64,000 nucleotides of DNA from Mycobacterium sp. E2479 (GTDB taxonomy: Bacteria > Actinomycetota > Actinomycetes > Mycobacteriales > Mycobacteriaceae): positions 235,064-299,063 of the forward strand of contig NZ_LZJR01000096.1 of assembly GCF_001667925.1 (NCBI RefSeq). The letters are read 5' to 3'. The position numbers and the translations under genes are program-made. The stretch's first letter is position 1; every line of letters starts with the position of its first letter. Below are positions 55,626-64,000 of this stretch, in pieces. The notes under the pieces were generated by a model that was not told the origin of the DNA, ran no database searches, and worked only from the letters and a program-made list of their open reading frames with translations.

Positions 55626-55802
55626 GTGCAACGCGGAAACTCCAAGCATGGTTCGCGCGAGGACGACGCGCTCAAGGAAGAACTGGAAGGCACGGTCCGC
55701 GGCAATCGGTCCAGTCGCAGCGAGGAATGGCGCGATCCCGAGCCGCCGGCCGACGACGACCCGGATGTTCCGACGGCGGGCCCGGTGCCGCGCGAATCAT
55801 AA
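55626..55802 (+). CDS. small acidic conserved actinobacterial protein (58 aa)
   Basis: GTG 55626 follows AAGGGGGG by 7 bp and reads MQRGNSKHGSREDDALKEEL, then a charged region and EEWRDPEPPADDDPD, ending PRES at TAA 55800. I recall the same N-terminal pattern (RGNSKHG-x-REDDAL) in small actinobacterial proteins, so it is likely real although short. Unknown function; possibly a nucleoid or stress-associated protein. Its coding bias agrees with the neighbours. Confidence 0.7.
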   Translation: MQRGNSKHGSREDDALKEELEGTVRGNRSSRSEEWRDPEPPADDDPDVPTAGPVPRES

Positions 55803-55810
55803 AAAGGAAA

Positions 55811-56006
55811 TGACATGGGCTTTGTGGCGCAACAAACAATCCGGACCCGATTCCTGATTGTGGTGAAAACAGTTACCAGGGATCGGGAAAACTGCTGGGC
55901 AAAAAGGCGATCATCACCGGCGGCATACGTGCTGCTGGCCTCAGATGATGCGAGTTACATCTCCGGGGCGCGGGTGGCGGTCACCGGCGGGCGACCGATT
56001 CTGTAG
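55811..56006 (+). pseudogene. deleted short-chain dehydrogenase remnant
   Basis: One frame reads YQGSGKLLGKKAIITGG (the start of an extended SDR such as glucose/ribitol dehydrogenase, with its cofactor glycine motif). A second frame continues with ASDDASYISGARVAVTGG and a stop at 56004, which is the end of the same family. About 200 residues in between, including the active site, are gone, and the joint near 55920 shifts the frame. It is a pseudogene made by one internal deletion; a 15-aa shadow frame in the first half ends before the joint. Confidence 0.8.
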
Positions 56007-56105
56007 CGAAAACCGTTGCAGTGGGCCAGTCATCCAGAACCCTCACCATCCCGATTCTCTTCCCGGCTCACTCTACGGTCAGGCTCTGCCTGGCGTGACG
56101 CGATT

Positions 56106-56519
56106 TCAGCGGCCCCGAACCCGGCGGTTGTGCTTCTTGATCGCGTCGACCAACTCCGACTTGTTCATACTGGACCGACCGGCGATGTCAAGACGGCGGG
56201 CCAGGTCGAGCAGGTGCTTCTTGCTGGCGTTGGCATCGACACCCTCGGCCGACTCCCCCGTTGGCCGCAGGCCGCCGCTCTCGGCTCGCGCATCGGATGG
56301 GCCCTTTTCGTCCTTGGACTCCCAGTGGTCACCGACCTTTTCGAAACTGTGCTTGACAGCGGCGTACGCCACCCGGTGGGCGCGCTCCTCGCTGCCGTAC
56401 TGGTCGGCGGCCGCGTCATGGGATTTCGCGAACGTACGTTGGGCTTTGGCGCTGGAACGTTGCAACGTACTGGGCAACTCGCTCTTTTTGGCCGCGCCGC
56501 CTTTCGTCGTCTTCGGCAT
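56106..56519 (-). CDS. ChaB-domain protein with C-terminal Rho-N-like module
   Basis: 137 aa, basic and cytosolic. Residues about 12-70 match ChaB (LPSTLQRSSAKAQRTFAKSH, then YGSEERAHRVAYAAVKHSFE), and the last 40 (LLDLARRLDIAGRSSMNKSE) resemble the Rho N-terminal/SAP helix-extended-helix fold that binds nucleic acid. It faces away from the MarR gene across 121 bp containing two exact palindromes. Function unknown, stress-type. Confidence 0.82.
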   Translation of the reverse strand: MPKTTKGGAAKKSELPSTLQRSSAKAQRTFAKSHDAAADQYGSEERAHRVAYAAVKHSFEKVGDHWESKDEKGPSDARAESGGLRPTGESAEGVDANASKKHLLDLARRLDIAGRSSMNKSELVDAIKKHNRRVRGR

Positions 56520-56548
56520 CGAACCTCCTCATGTGCCGCAAGCGCTGC

Positions 56549-56568
56549 GGGTAACCGGTCGGTTACCC
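56549..56568. promoter_or_regulatory. 20-bp perfect palindrome between ChaB and the MarR gene
   Basis: GGGTAACCGGTCGGTTACCC has two 9-bp arms with a 2-bp centre. It lies 30 bp upstream of the ChaB ATG and 72 bp upstream of the MarR ATG, in the divergent control region. It differs from the 56624 palindrome, so a second DNA-binding protein may act here. Confidence 0.5.
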
Positions 56569-56623
56569 CTTCGGGGCGCCAACAATCACGGTCTGAGCAA
56601 TGCACGCATCGGCCGGTACAAAT

Positions 56624-56642
56624 ATGTCAATATCGTTGACAT
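56624..56642. promoter_or_regulatory. MarR-type operator overlapping the Rv2887-like start codon
   Basis: ATGTCAATATCGTTGACAT is a 7-bp perfect inverted repeat with a 5-bp spacer; its last two bases are the AT of the MarR gene's start codon at 56641. This size and position are what an autoregulating MarR dimer would bind, blocking transcription or translation start. Confidence 0.65.
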
Positions 56643-57060
56643 GAGTCAGGCCGACGACGCTCCGCTGGGATACCTCCTCTACCGGGTTGGGGCGGTGCTG
56701 CGACCAGAGGTTGCCACCGCGTTGGGTCCGCTGGGCCTGACCCTGCCCGAATTCGTTTGCCTGCGCATACTTTCACTGTTCCCGGGGACGTCAAGCGCCG
56801 AGCTGTCCCGCCACACCAATGTCACCCCGCAGGCGATGAACACGGTCCTGCGCAAGCTGGAAGAGGTCGGCGCCGTGGCGCGGCCGTCGTCGGTGTCCTC
56901 GGGGCGCGCGCTGCCGGCTAACCTGACCGGCCAGGGCCGCGCCCTGCTCAAACGCGCCGAAGGAGCGGTCCGCGGCGCCGACACCCGCATCTTGTCCCGG
57001 CTCACCGAAACTCAGCAGCGTGAGTTCAAAAGAATGCTCGAGAAGCTCGGCTCCGACTAG
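56641..57060 (+). CDS. MarR-family regulator Rv2887 homologue
   Basis: 139-aa winged helix regulator, nearly the same length and pattern as M. tuberculosis Rv2887 (MSQADDAPLGYLLYRVGAVL; recognition part TNVTPQAMNTVLRKLEEVGA). In M. tuberculosis it represses a methyltransferase gene (Rv0560c) and its loss gives resistance to some compounds. ATG 56641 has no strong ribosome site and overlaps a palindrome, suggesting autoregulation. The downstream gene, amiC, is convergent. Confidence 0.92.
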   Translation: MSQADDAPLGYLLYRVGAVLRPEVATALGPLGLTLPEFVCLRILSLFPGTSSAELSRHTNVTPQAMNTVLRKLEEVGAVARPSSVSSGRALPANLTGQGRALLKRAEGAVRGADTRILSRLTETQQREFKRMLEKLGSD

Positions 57061-57106
57061 GGGCTAGCGCGGCGCGGGCGCGTGAAACCAGGCCGCGCCA
57101 GGTCAA

Positions 57107-58513
57107 TCAGCCGGTGGCGTGAATACGCGCCCATGGCTGGGCCTCTTCGAGCTCATAGGCCAATTCGAGCAGCAGCGATTCCTGCCCCATATCCGCCGAC
57201 AGCATCATGCCCACCGGCATGCCGTGGGCCGACTGCGCCAGCGGCAGCGAGATCGCGGGTTCGCCGGTGACGTTGTGCACGGGGGTAAACGAGACCCAGT
57301 CGATCAGCCGGCTGATGACCTGCTGGTAATCGGTGGGCGCCAGGAATCCGATGCGGGGCGTCTCGCCGCCGAGTGTCGGAGTGAGCACCGCGTCGTAGGT
57401 ACGGAAGAACCGTGCGGTACGTCTGCGCGCCCGGCGCAACCGCACGATGGCCGTCGGGAGGCGGTGAATGTTGCGGCTGGTATGACGAAGAAGACCCAGC
57501 GTCAGTTGGTCCAGCTTGCTGGAATCGAATGTTTCGCCAAACAGGTGGCGGCCCCCGCGGACCTGGGCCAGCGCCAGGAATCCCCAATACATGACGAAGT
57601 CGTCGGCGAAACTGGCCGCGACTGGGGGCTCTTCGACGTGCTCGACACGGTGGCCCAGCTCCTCGAGCAGACCGGCGGACTTCAAAGTCAGTTCCCGAAT
57701 GTGCGGACTGCACTCGCGCTGCACCGACCGGGTCAGCACCGCGATGCGCAACCGCTGCCTGCCGGGTGCGGTGACGTCCCCGACGGGCGCCAGGTTGGGG
57801 TTACGCCAGATGCGCTCGGCCTCGCGGTAAAAGGCCGCGGTGTCACGGACTGAGCGGGTGACCACGCCGTTGGCGACGACGCCGACCGGTAACCGGCGCA
57901 GCGTCGCGTCCAGAGGCAGCCGACCACGCGACGGTTTGAGTCCGACCAACCCGTTGCACGCGGCCGGGATGCGGATCGAACCGCCGCCGTCGTTGGCGTG
58001 CGCCATCGGCACCACGCCGGCGGCGACGAACGCGCCGGAACCCGACGACGACGCTCCGGCGGTGTACTCGGTGTCCCACGGGTTGCGGACCGGGCCCAGC
58101 CGCGGGTGCTCGGCGGATGCGCTGAACCCGAATTCGGACAACTGCGTCTTGCCCACCGAGGTCAGCCCAGTGCCCAAGAACAGCCGGGTGAAGATGCTGT
58201 CTGCGACGGCATTCCGGCTCGTCCACGCGTCGGTGCCGTGCATGGTGGGCTGTCCGGAGACGTCGATGTTGTCCTTGATGAAGGTCGGAATGCCGCCGAA
58301 GTACCCGCTGGGAGCGCCCGCCGCGGCCGCCCGCGCTTGGTCAAAAGCCGCGTACGCCAACCCGTTTAGCAGCGGGTCGACGGCTTCGGTGCGCGCGATC
58401 GCCGCCTCGACCACCTCGGCCCTGCCGACCTGGCCGGATTTCAGGGCATCGGCCAGGCCGACCGCATCCAAATCACCAAGGGCATCGTCGCCGAACGCGT
58501 GCACGTGTCGCAT
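57107..58513 (-). CDS. amiC: amidase
   Basis: 468-aa amidase-signature enzyme hydrolysing an unknown amide. The Ser-cisSer-Lys triad is spread over FIKDNIDVSG (Lys), ASSSGSGAFVAAG and NDGGGSIRIPA. Chosen start ATG 58513 matches the M. tuberculosis AmiC length (about 473 aa); the frame runs to 58555 but without similarity. Lies convergent to the MarR gene and downstream of tsf on the same strand. The substrate is not known. Confidence 0.9.
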   Translation of the reverse strand: MRHVHAFGDDALGDLDAVGLADALKSGQVGRAEVVEAAIARTEAVDPLLNGLAYAAFDQARAAAAGAPSGYFGGIPTFIKDNIDVSGQPTMHGTDAWTSRNAVADSIFTRLFLGTGLTSVGKTQLSEFGFSASAEHPRLGPVRNPWDTEYTAGASSSGSGAFVAAGVVPMAHANDGGGSIRIPAACNGLVGLKPSRGRLPLDATLRRLPVGVVANGVVTRSVRDTAAFYREAERIWRNPNLAPVGDVTAPGRQRLRIAVLTRSVQRECSPHIRELTLKSAGLLEELGHRVEHVEEPPVAASFADDFVMYWGFLALAQVRGGRHLFGETFDSSKLDQLTLGLLRHTSRNIHRLPTAIVRLRRARRRTARFFRTYDAVLTPTLGGETPRIGFLAPTDYQQVISRLIDWVSFTPVHNVTGEPAISLPLAQSAHGMPVGMMLSADMGQESLLLELAYELEEAQPWARIHATG

Positions 58514-58579
58514 GGCACTGACGCTAGCCTGCGCCCGGCGCCGCCGAGAGGTCACCCGTCTGTCGTCGGCTCGGGCGTG

Positions 58580-59395
58580 TCAGGCTTGACCCACCTCGAA
58601 GCGAACGAACCGCGTCACCGTGACACCGGCGTCGTCGAGCAGCGCCTTGACGGTCTTCTTGCTGTCGGACACCGACGGCTGCTCGAGCAACACGGCGTCC
58701 TTGAAGAAGCCGTTCAGCCGGCCCTCGACAATCTTGGGCAGGGCCTGCTCCGGCTTGCCCTCCGTCTTGGCGGTTTCCTCCGCGATGCGGCGCTCGCTGG
58801 CGACCACGTCCTCCGGCACATCGTCGCGGGATAGGTAGCGGGCCTTGAGCGCGGCGATCTGCAGCGCTACGGCGTGGGCGGCCTCGGTGTCCGAGCCTTC
58901 ATACTCGACCAGCACGCCGACCGCGGGCGGCAGGTCGGCCGCCCGCCGGTGCAGGTAGGTCTCGACGGTGCCGTCGAAGTTCGCGACGCGGCGCAACTCC
59001 AACTTCTCGCCGATCTTTGCCGACAGCTCCGCGATTGCCTGCTCGACGGTCTTGTCACCGACGGTGGCGGCCTTGAGCTCGTCGACGTCCTTGGCCTTCG
59101 ACGACGCGGCCGTGGCAACGATCTGGTCGGCCAGCGCCTGGAACTCCGCGTTCTTGGCAACGAAATCGGTCTCGCTGTTCAGCTCGATCAGCGCGCCGCC
59201 CTGGGCCGCGACCAGACCTTCGGCGGTCGCACGCTCGGCGCGCTTGCCGACGTCTTTGGCGCCCTTGATGCGGAGCGCCTCGACGGCCTTGTCGAAGTCG
59301 CCGTCGTTTTCGGCCAGCGCGTTCTTGCAGTCGAGCATGCCGGCACCGGTGAGTTCCCGAAGCCGCTTGACGTCGGCAGCGGTGAAGTTCGCCAA
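58580..59395 (-). CDS. tsf: elongation factor Ts
   Basis: 271 aa, exchanges GDP for GTP on EF-Tu. [20 protein letters not shown] and [19 protein letters not shown] are the conserved N-terminal module, and [15 protein letters not shown] the core motif. It follows rpsB by 12 bp, the usual rpsB-tsf operon. Confidence 0.97.
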   Translation of the reverse strand: MANFTAADVKRLRELTGAGMLDCKNALAENDGDFDKAVEALRIKGAKDVGKRAERATAEGLVAAQGGALIELNSETDFVAKNAEFQALADQIVATAASSKAKDVDELKAATVGDKTVEQAIAELSAKIGEKLELRRVANFDGTVETYLHRRAADLPPAVGVLVEYEGSDTEAAHAVALQIAALKARYLSRDDVPEDVVASERRIAEETAKTEGKPEQALPKIVEGRLNGFFKDAVLLEQPSVSDSKKTVKALLDDAGVTVTRFVRFEVGQA

Positions 59396-59407
59396 TGGTC
59401 AGCCTTC

Positions 59408-60241
59408 CTATGAGGATTCAGTAGTTGGTTCGGGGGTGCCCGCAGCGGCGTCGGTGGGGGCGGTGGCGGTAGCGGAGGCCAGTAGCTCCTGCTCCCACTC
59501 GGCGAGCGGCTCGGCGGCCTCGGCCTCGGGCTTGCCGTCGCCGCGGCCGACTCCGGCGCGGGCCTGCAGCCCCTCGGCGACCGCGGAAGCGATCACCTTG
59601 GTCAGCAATGCGGCCGAACGGATCGCGTCGTCGTTGCCCGGGATGGGGTAATCGACCTCGTCGGGGTCGCAGTTGGTGTCCAGGATCGCGATGACCGGGA
59701 TACCGAGTTTGCGGGCCTCGCCGACGGCGATGTGCTCCTTATTGGTGTCGACGACCCAGATGGCCGACGGCACCTTGGCCATGTCGCGGATACCGCCGAG
59801 GCTGCGGTCCAGCTTGTTCTTCTCGCGGGTCAGCATCAAGATCTCTTTCTTGGTGCGACCCTCGAAGCCACCAGTCTGCTCCATCGCCTCGAGCTCCTTG
59901 AGGCGCTGCAGCCGCTTGTGCACCGTGGAGAAGTTGGTCAGCATGCCGCCCAGCCAGCGCTGGTTCACATACGGCATGCCGACGCGGGTCGCCTCGGCGG
60001 CGACGGACTCCTGCGCCTGCTTCTTGGTGCCGACGAACAGCACGCTTCCGCCGTGCGCGACGGTTTCCTTGACGAACTCGTACGCCTGGTCGATGAAGGT
60101 CAGCGTCTGCTGCAGGTCGATGATGTAGATGCCATTGCGGTCGGTGAAGATGAACCGCTTCATTTTGGGATTCCACCGACGGGTCTGGTGCCCGAAGTGG
60201 GTGCCGCTGTCCAGCAGCTGCTTCATGGTTACGACGGCCAT
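59408..60241 (-). CDS. rpsB: 30S ribosomal protein S2
   Basis: 277 aa. [20 protein letters not shown] and [20 protein letters not shown] are diagnostic of S2; the C-terminal 50 residues are Ala/Glu-rich, as in other mycobacteria. First gene of the rpsB-tsf operon; divergent from the Rv2891-like gene. Confidence 0.97.
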   Translation of the reverse strand: MAVVTMKQLLDSGTHFGHQTRRWNPKMKRFIFTDRNGIYIIDLQQTLTFIDQAYEFVKETVAHGGSVLFVGTKKQAQESVAAEATRVGMPYVNQRWLGGMLTNFSTVHKRLQRLKELEAMEQTGGFEGRTKKEILMLTREKNKLDRSLGGIRDMAKVPSAIWVVDTNKEHIAVGEARKLGIPVIAILDTNCDPDEVDYPIPGNDDAIRSAALLTKVIASAVAEGLQARAGVGRGDGKPEAEAAEPLAEWEQELLASATATAPTDAAAGTPEPTTESS

Positions 60242-60542
60242 GGTTGTGCCTTACGTGTGTCGGTTGTCGCCTGGCATCGGGTGAGGCCGGGCCCTGGCGG
60301 CTGCTGCGATGCCGGACCCGCCCGGGTAAAACCCGGTCGGGACCGCCCGGCACGCAATGCGAACTCCTAGTGGAACCAGAGACGCGATGCAGACGCGCGA
60401 AGTCAGCCCGCGAACGAGCTGCGACCAGCAGTTTACACCGACTCAGCAGGTGCTTTTGCCACGCTTCCCCAACCGGGCCGCTCGTCCACAAAACCGGCGG
60501 GGCCGGGTGGCCAGACCGGCGCTGGAGCGCTGAACTGCCCGG
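60242..60542. other. 301-bp divergent control region between rpsB and the M23 peptidase gene
   Basis: No supportable gene. It should hold the rpsB promoter and leader. A short hairpin CCGGG-TAAAA-CCCGG lies at about 60322-60336, in the likely rpsB leader; I cannot match it to a known ribosomal-protein leader motif. Confidence 0.45.
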
Positions 60543-61034
60543 ATGCGGTGGAGAGCGTTGCTGCTGTGCGCTGGCCTGGTCAACGCGGTGCCTGCGGTCG
60601 CCGCCGAGGATCGACTGGACTGGCCGCTGCGCCCGCCTCCGGCCGTCGCCCGGACGTTCAACGCCCCATCGCCCAACTGGAATCCCGGACATCGGGGCGT
60701 GGACCTGGCCGGCAACGCTGGTCAGCCCGTGTACGCCGCGGGGCGCGGGACCGTGGTATTCGCCGGGCTGCTGGCCGGGCGGCCAGTGGTGTCGCTGGCC
60801 CACCCCGGTGGCTTGCACACCAGTTACGAGCCGGTCCGGGCGGCCGTGCGGGTCGGCCAGCCGGTGACGGCCGCAACCGTGATCGGCGAACTGATGGCTG
60901 GGCATGCCGGGTGCCCGGTAGCAGCGTGTTTGCACTGGGGCGCGATGTGGGGCCCGGCGTCGGGCGCGGACTACGTCGATCCGCTGGGTCTGCTGAAGTC
61001 CACGCCGATCCGGCTCAAACCGCTGAACCGCTGA
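60543..61034 (+). CDS. secreted M23-family peptidase-like protein (Rv2891-like)
   Basis: 163 aa, signal peptide of about 21 residues (to AVAA), then a LytM fold. HRGVDLAG supplies a metal His and Asp, and a late CLHWG carries the other metal His, but the usual HxH is CxH here (ACLHWGAM). Its size is close to M23 domain minimum. A possible peptidoglycan endopeptidase or an inactive binding homologue. It stands between rpsB and xerC. Confidence 0.82.
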   Translation: MRWRALLLCAGLVNAVPAVAAEDRLDWPLRPPPAVARTFNAPSPNWNPGHRGVDLAGNAGQPVYAAGRGTVVFAGLLAGRPVVSLAHPGGLHTSYEPVRAAVRVGQPVTAATVIGELMAGHAGCPVAACLHWGAMWGPASGADYVDPLGLLKSTPIRLKPLNR

Positions 61035-61117
61035 GTCTTCCGCTTGAGTGTGCGCTTCTGGCAGCGGGTGTGCTTCTGCGCCGCCCTGGCGGCACGCTCG
61101 CCGCCGTCAGCTCACGC

Positions 61118-62014
61118 TCACGCCCGGGGGTGGGCCTGATCGTGCACCGCGCGCAACCGGGACACCGCGACGTGGGTGTACAGCTGGGTGGTCGCCAGGC
61201 TCGAATGGCCGAGCAACTCCTGAACAACGCGCAGGTCAGCCCCACCTTCAAGCAGGTGCGTGGCCGCGCTGTGCCGCAGGCCGTGCGGTCCCATGTCCGG
61301 TGCCCCGTCTACCGCGGCGATGGTTTGATGCACCACCGTGCGCGCCTGGCGGACGTCGAGCCGGCGGCCCCGCGCGCCCAGCAGCAGCGCCGGGCCCGAC
61401 TCCGCTGTCGCGAGCTCCGGACGGCCGTCGGCCAGCCACGCGTCGAGCGCCTGGCCCGCCGGTCTGCCGAACGGCGCGCTGCGCTGCTTGTTGCCCTTGC
61501 CGAGCACGCGCAGCAGCCGATGCCGGGTGTCGACGTCGTCGATGTCCAGGCCGCACAGTTCGCTGACCCGGATCCCGGTGGCATACAACAGCTCCACGAT
61601 CAGCTGGTCACGCAGCGCCAGCGGATCTCCTTGCTGCGCACCGGATTTGGCGGCGGCCATGGCCTCTGCGGCCTGGTCCTGGCGCAGCACCGAGGGCAGG
61701 GTGCGGTGTGCCTTGGGGACCTGCAGCCGGCCGGCCGGGTCTGCGGTCAGCAGCCCACGCCGCACGGCCCACGCGGTGAAGGCCTTGACCGCCGAGGTGC
61801 GCCGGGCCAGTGTCGTGCGGGCGACACCGGCCGCGGCCGCGGCCGACAGCCAGGAGCGCAGCAGGGGCAGGCTCAGCCCGTCCAGACCTGTCCCGCGGTC
61901 TCCGATGAAGGCGAGCAGCGAGCGCAGGTCGCCGAGGTAGGCGCGGCGGGTGTGGGCTGAACGGCCGCATTGCAAGTCCAGGTATTCGTCGAACTCCTCG
62001 AGGATCGCCTGCAC
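61118..62014 (-). CDS. xerC: tyrosine recombinase XerC
   Basis: 298 aa. Resolves chromosome dimers at dif with XerD. The N-terminal SAM-like fold (about 1-95) is followed by the catalytic domain with Arg in [27 protein letters not shown] (His-Leu-Arg), [16 protein letters not shown] (His and the Tyr nucleophile). Convergent with the M23 gene. Not linked to phage or integron features, so this is the housekeeping enzyme. Confidence 0.95.
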   Translation of the reverse strand: MQAILEEFDEYLDLQCGRSAHTRRAYLGDLRSLLAFIGDRGTGLDGLSLPLLRSWLSAAAAAGVARTTLARRTSAVKAFTAWAVRRGLLTADPAGRLQVPKAHRTLPSVLRQDQAAEAMAAAKSGAQQGDPLALRDQLIVELLYATGIRVSELCGLDIDDVDTRHRLLRVLGKGNKQRSAPFGRPAGQALDAWLADGRPELATAESGPALLLGARGRRLDVRQARTVVHQTIAAVDGAPDMGPHGLRHSAATHLLEGGADLRVVQELLGHSSLATTQLYTHVAVSRLRAVHDQAHPRA

Positions 62015-62047
62015 TCGCCCACGGTCGCAGGCCCGGGCCGGGGCGCT

Positions 62048-63208
62048 CTAGTCGACGCGCCGAAGTGTGTCCGGGGTGAGATCTTTGAGCGCGGGATAGC
62101 CGTCGACGGCCATGATGAGGTCCGCTTCGGCCAGGATCGATCGCAACACGTGCACGATGCCGTCGGCGCCCCCGAGCGCCAGGCCGTAGGCGTACGGCCG
62201 GCCGATCCCCACGGCCGTGGCCCCCAGCGCGAGCGCCTTGACGACGTCGGCGCCGCTGCGGATCCCCGAATCGAACAAGACCGGCAACCCGTCGGCCGCC
62301 TCTACGACTCCCGGCAGGCACGCGAGGGCGGGCAGGCCGCCGTTGGCCTGGCGACCGCCGTGCGTCGAGCAGTAGATCCCGTCGACGCCGCCGTCCTTGG
62401 CGCGCCGCGCGTCGTCGGGGTGACATATGCCCTTGATGATCAGTGGCAGGTCGGTCAGCGACCGCAACCAGTCAAGGTCGTCCCAGGTCAAAGGATTCCC
62501 GAACGTCGTCACCCACTGCAGCACGGTGCCCTGCGGGTCCTCCTCCGGCGGACGCTGCAAGCTGGCGCGGAAAACCGGATCGCTGGTGTAGTTGCTCAGG
62601 CACAGCCCCCGCAGCTGGGGAAAGTTGGCCGTCGTGAGGTCGCGCGGCCGCCACCCGGGAATCCAAGTGTCGAGGGTGACGATGATGCCCTTGTAACCGG
62701 CGGCTTCGGCCCGGTGCACGAGGCTGGCGGCCAAGTCTCGATCCTTGGGCGTGTACAGCTGGAAGAAGCCGGGCGTGTCACCGAACTGCGCGGCGACGTC
62801 TTCCATCGGGTCGGCGGTCAGGGTGGACACCACCATCGGGACGCCGGTGGTCGCCGCGGCGCGCGCGGTGGACAGGTCGCCGTGGCCGTCTTGGGCACAG
62901 ATGCCGATGACGCCGATCGGCGCCATGAACACCGGCGACGGCAAGGTCAAGCCGAACATCTGCACCGACAGGTCGCGAGCCGCGGCACCGACGAACATGC
63001 GCGGTATCAGGCCCCAGTGATCAAACGCCTCCCGGTTGGCCCGCTGCGTGCGTTCGTCGCCGGCGCCGCCGGTGACATACGACCAGACCGACGGCGACAT
63101 GGCCCGCTCGGCCCGCGCCTCCAGCTCCGCGAAGACCATCGGCAGCGCGGGCGCCACCCCGCCCAGGCCCTTGAAGTAGATCTCGTTCTGGTAGTCGCCA
63201 AATGCCAT
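62048..63208 (-). CDS. FMN-dependent alpha-hydroxyacid oxidase, lactate 2-monooxygenase-like
   Basis: 386 aa, cytosolic. [15 protein letters not shown] and [15 protein letters not shown] are the FMN barrel's early strands; [36 protein letters not shown] (Lys) and [12 protein letters not shown] (catalytic His-Arg) follow; the FMN-phosphate loop is [18 protein letters not shown]. Similar to the lactate monooxygenase branch that turns lactate into acetate and CO2. Lies between xerC and viuB; I do not recall it there in M. tuberculosis. Confidence 0.87.
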   Translation of the reverse strand: MAFGDYQNEIYFKGLGGVAPALPMVFAELEARAERAMSPSVWSYVTGGAGDERTQRANREAFDHWGLIPRMFVGAAARDLSVQMFGLTLPSPVFMAPIGVIGICAQDGHGDLSTARAAATTGVPMVVSTLTADPMEDVAAQFGDTPGFFQLYTPKDRDLAASLVHRAEAAGYKGIIVTLDTWIPGWRPRDLTTANFPQLRGLCLSNYTSDPVFRASLQRPPEEDPQGTVLQWVTTFGNPLTWDDLDWLRSLTDLPLIIKGICHPDDARRAKDGGVDGIYCSTHGGRQANGGLPALACLPGVVEAADGLPVLFDSGIRSGADVVKALALGATAVGIGRPYAYGLALGGADGIVHVLRSILAEADLIMAVDGYPALKDLTPDTLRRVD

Positions 63209-63232
63209 GCGGTAGACAATGCCAGGCGGTCG

Positions 63233-64000
63233 TCAGGCTGACGAGTTGGCCGACTCTGCCTGCGCCAGTTCCTTCTTCCATTGCCGGAAGGTCTCTTCGG
63301 TGCGACCGCGGCGCCAGTACCCCGAGATCGACGACGCCCATTTCGCATCCACACCGCGTTCCTTGCGGATATAGGGGCGCAGATTGTGCATGACGGCCTG
63401 GGCCTCGCCGTGGATGAAGACGTGCACCTGCCCAGGCAGCCAGGAGGCGCTGGTGACGGCCTCGATCAGTGGCGCGTGGTCGCCGGCACGGTCCTCGGGA
63501 ACCAGGTCGGCACGGCCGCCGCGATAGACCCAGCGCACCTCCATACCTTCGGGTGCGGTCAGTGGGATCTCGTCCTCTTGGCCCGCAACCTCGATGAACG
63601 CCTTGCCGACCGCGCTGGGCGGCAGCGCTTCCAGCGCCGCGGCGATGGCCGGCAGCGCCGATTCGTCGCCCGCCAGCAGGTGCCAGTCGGCGGCCGGGTC
63701 CGGTGTGTACGCGCCGCCGGGGCCCATCAGGTAGATCGGCTGACCGGGTTGGGCCGTGGACGCCCACTGGCCCGCTACGCCGTGCTCTCCGTGCACAACG
63801 ATGTCGAGCGTGATGCGGCGTGTCTCGACGTCGACGTGGCGGACGGTAAGCGTGCGCACCGAAGGCTTTTTCTCCGGCGGCAGGTCCGCGAAGCTGTCGA
63901 GGGTCAGCGGCGCGGGCAGTGTGGCCACGTCGACGTCGTCGGCGACAAACGCCAGCTTGACGTAGGAGTCGGTGAACTTGCTCGGCACAAAAGCACCAAA
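63233..64000 (-). CDS. viuB: siderophore-interacting protein ViuB (5' end cut by window)
   Basis: FAD-binding siderophore reductase-like protein (SIP family, ferredoxin-NADP reductase type). 255 codons are present; the frame is still open at the window edge, reading FGAFVPSKFTDSYVKLAF at its start here. LMGPGGAYTPDPAADWHLLA and WVYRGGRADLVPEDRAGDHA are typical. About 25-35 N-terminal residues are missing. Likely reduces Fe(III)-mycobactin in the cytosol. Confidence 0.92.
   Translation of the reverse strand, partial: FGAFVPSKFTDSYVKLAFVADDVDVATLPAPLTLDSFADLPPEKKPSVRTLTVRHVDVETRRITLDIVVHGEHGVAGQWASTAQPGQPIYLMGPGGAYTPDPAADWHLLAGDESALPAIAAALEALPPSAVGKAFIEVAGQEDEIPLTAPEGMEVRWVYRGGRADLVPEDRAGDHAPLIEAVTSASWLPGQVHVFIHGEAQAVMHNLRPYIRKERGVDAKWASSISGYWRRGRTEETFRQWKKELAQAESANSSA

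Noticed and set aside
61118..62014. xerC as the integrase of a mobile element
   Set aside because: The sequence and synteny match the housekeeping XerC; no attachment-site repeats or mobile genes are nearby.
61970..63241. 423-aa plus-strand frame opposite xerC and the lactate-monooxygenase-like gene
   Set aside because: No family motif, and both opposite genes have clear catalytic residues.

Overview
This window is high-GC actinobacterial DNA and almost certainly comes from a slow-growing or related non-tuberculous Mycobacterium. The marker genes are efpA, mycothione reductase (mtr), malate:quinone oxidoreductase (mqo), a PPE protein, MPT63-like and MPT53-like secreted proteins, Rip1, and tandem 53-bp units that look like mycobacterial interspersed repetitive units (MIRU). 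Gene order follows, from memory, the M. tuberculosis segment from efpA (Rv2846c) to viuB (Rv2895c). Species was not determined.

Layout. (1) 1-7182, minus strand: efpA, then a cobalamin/siroheme block (cysG, cobB, cobO, a fused ChlI/ChlD-type chelatase, a GNAT gene), coupled through a tandem MIRU-like repeat to mqo (to 8775). (2) 8886-13084: an alpha/beta hydrolase, mtr, a Fur-family regulator and the divergent nickel permease gene nicT. (3) 13187-29109: a 16-kb plus-strand [NiFe]-hydrogenase island (hypA, hypB, small and large subunits of a group 1h/5 high-affinity H2-oxidising type, maturation protease, hypC twice, hypF, hypD, hypE). It also carries a set of little-understood accessory genes: a NifU/Rieske-like fusion, three conserved proteins of unknown function, a 39-aa membrane peptide, a SIS-HypC fusion, a second SIS protein with a CxxC, and a DUF6390-type protein. 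As I recall, M. tuberculosis lacks this island between nicT and Rv2857c. (4) 29131-31907: a phosphodiesterase-like gene, a 700-bp stretch without a convincing gene, and an orphan PPE gene. (5) 31904-42849, minus strand: a polyamine/amine catabolism-like block (SDR, aldC, peptidase C26 amidotransferase, glnA4), cobQ, mapB, a DUF1707 protein, a penicillin-binding lipoprotein and a GNAT protein. (6) 42899-52195: the isoprenoid/cell-envelope/translation block ispG-rip1-dxr, then DUF2631, ccdA, mpt53-like, rlmN, cdsA, frr and pyrH. (7) 52534-57060: small stress-type genes (CsbD, ChaB), a GlnR-like regulator, an acyltransferase, an MPT63-like protein, a deleted SDR pseudogene and the MarR regulator Rv2887. 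(8) 57107-64000: amiC, tsf, rpsB, an M23 peptidase, xerC, a lactate-monooxygenase-like flavoprotein and viuB (cut by the window edge).

The hydrogenase island is the main biological unit. NicT would import nickel, and the divergent Fur-family protein (nickel- or metal-responsive by position) could control uptake. HypA/HypB insert Ni, and HypC/D/E/F build the Fe(CN)2CO group. The M52-type protease trims the large subunit. The accessory genes lie inside the same tightly overlapping reading frames, many joined by 4-bp ATGA overlaps, which implies a dedicated role in making, anchoring or wiring the enzyme.

Repeats are a second theme. Two tandem MIRU-like arrays sit exactly at ATGA/GTGA gene junctions and encode 18-aa peptides in phase with their neighbours. 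A 57-bp tandem repeat has copied the 3' end of rlmN including its stop codon. A 45-bp palindromic element occurs twice, once recoding the C-terminus of CobB. No tRNA, rRNA, CRISPR array, insertion sequence or phage was found.
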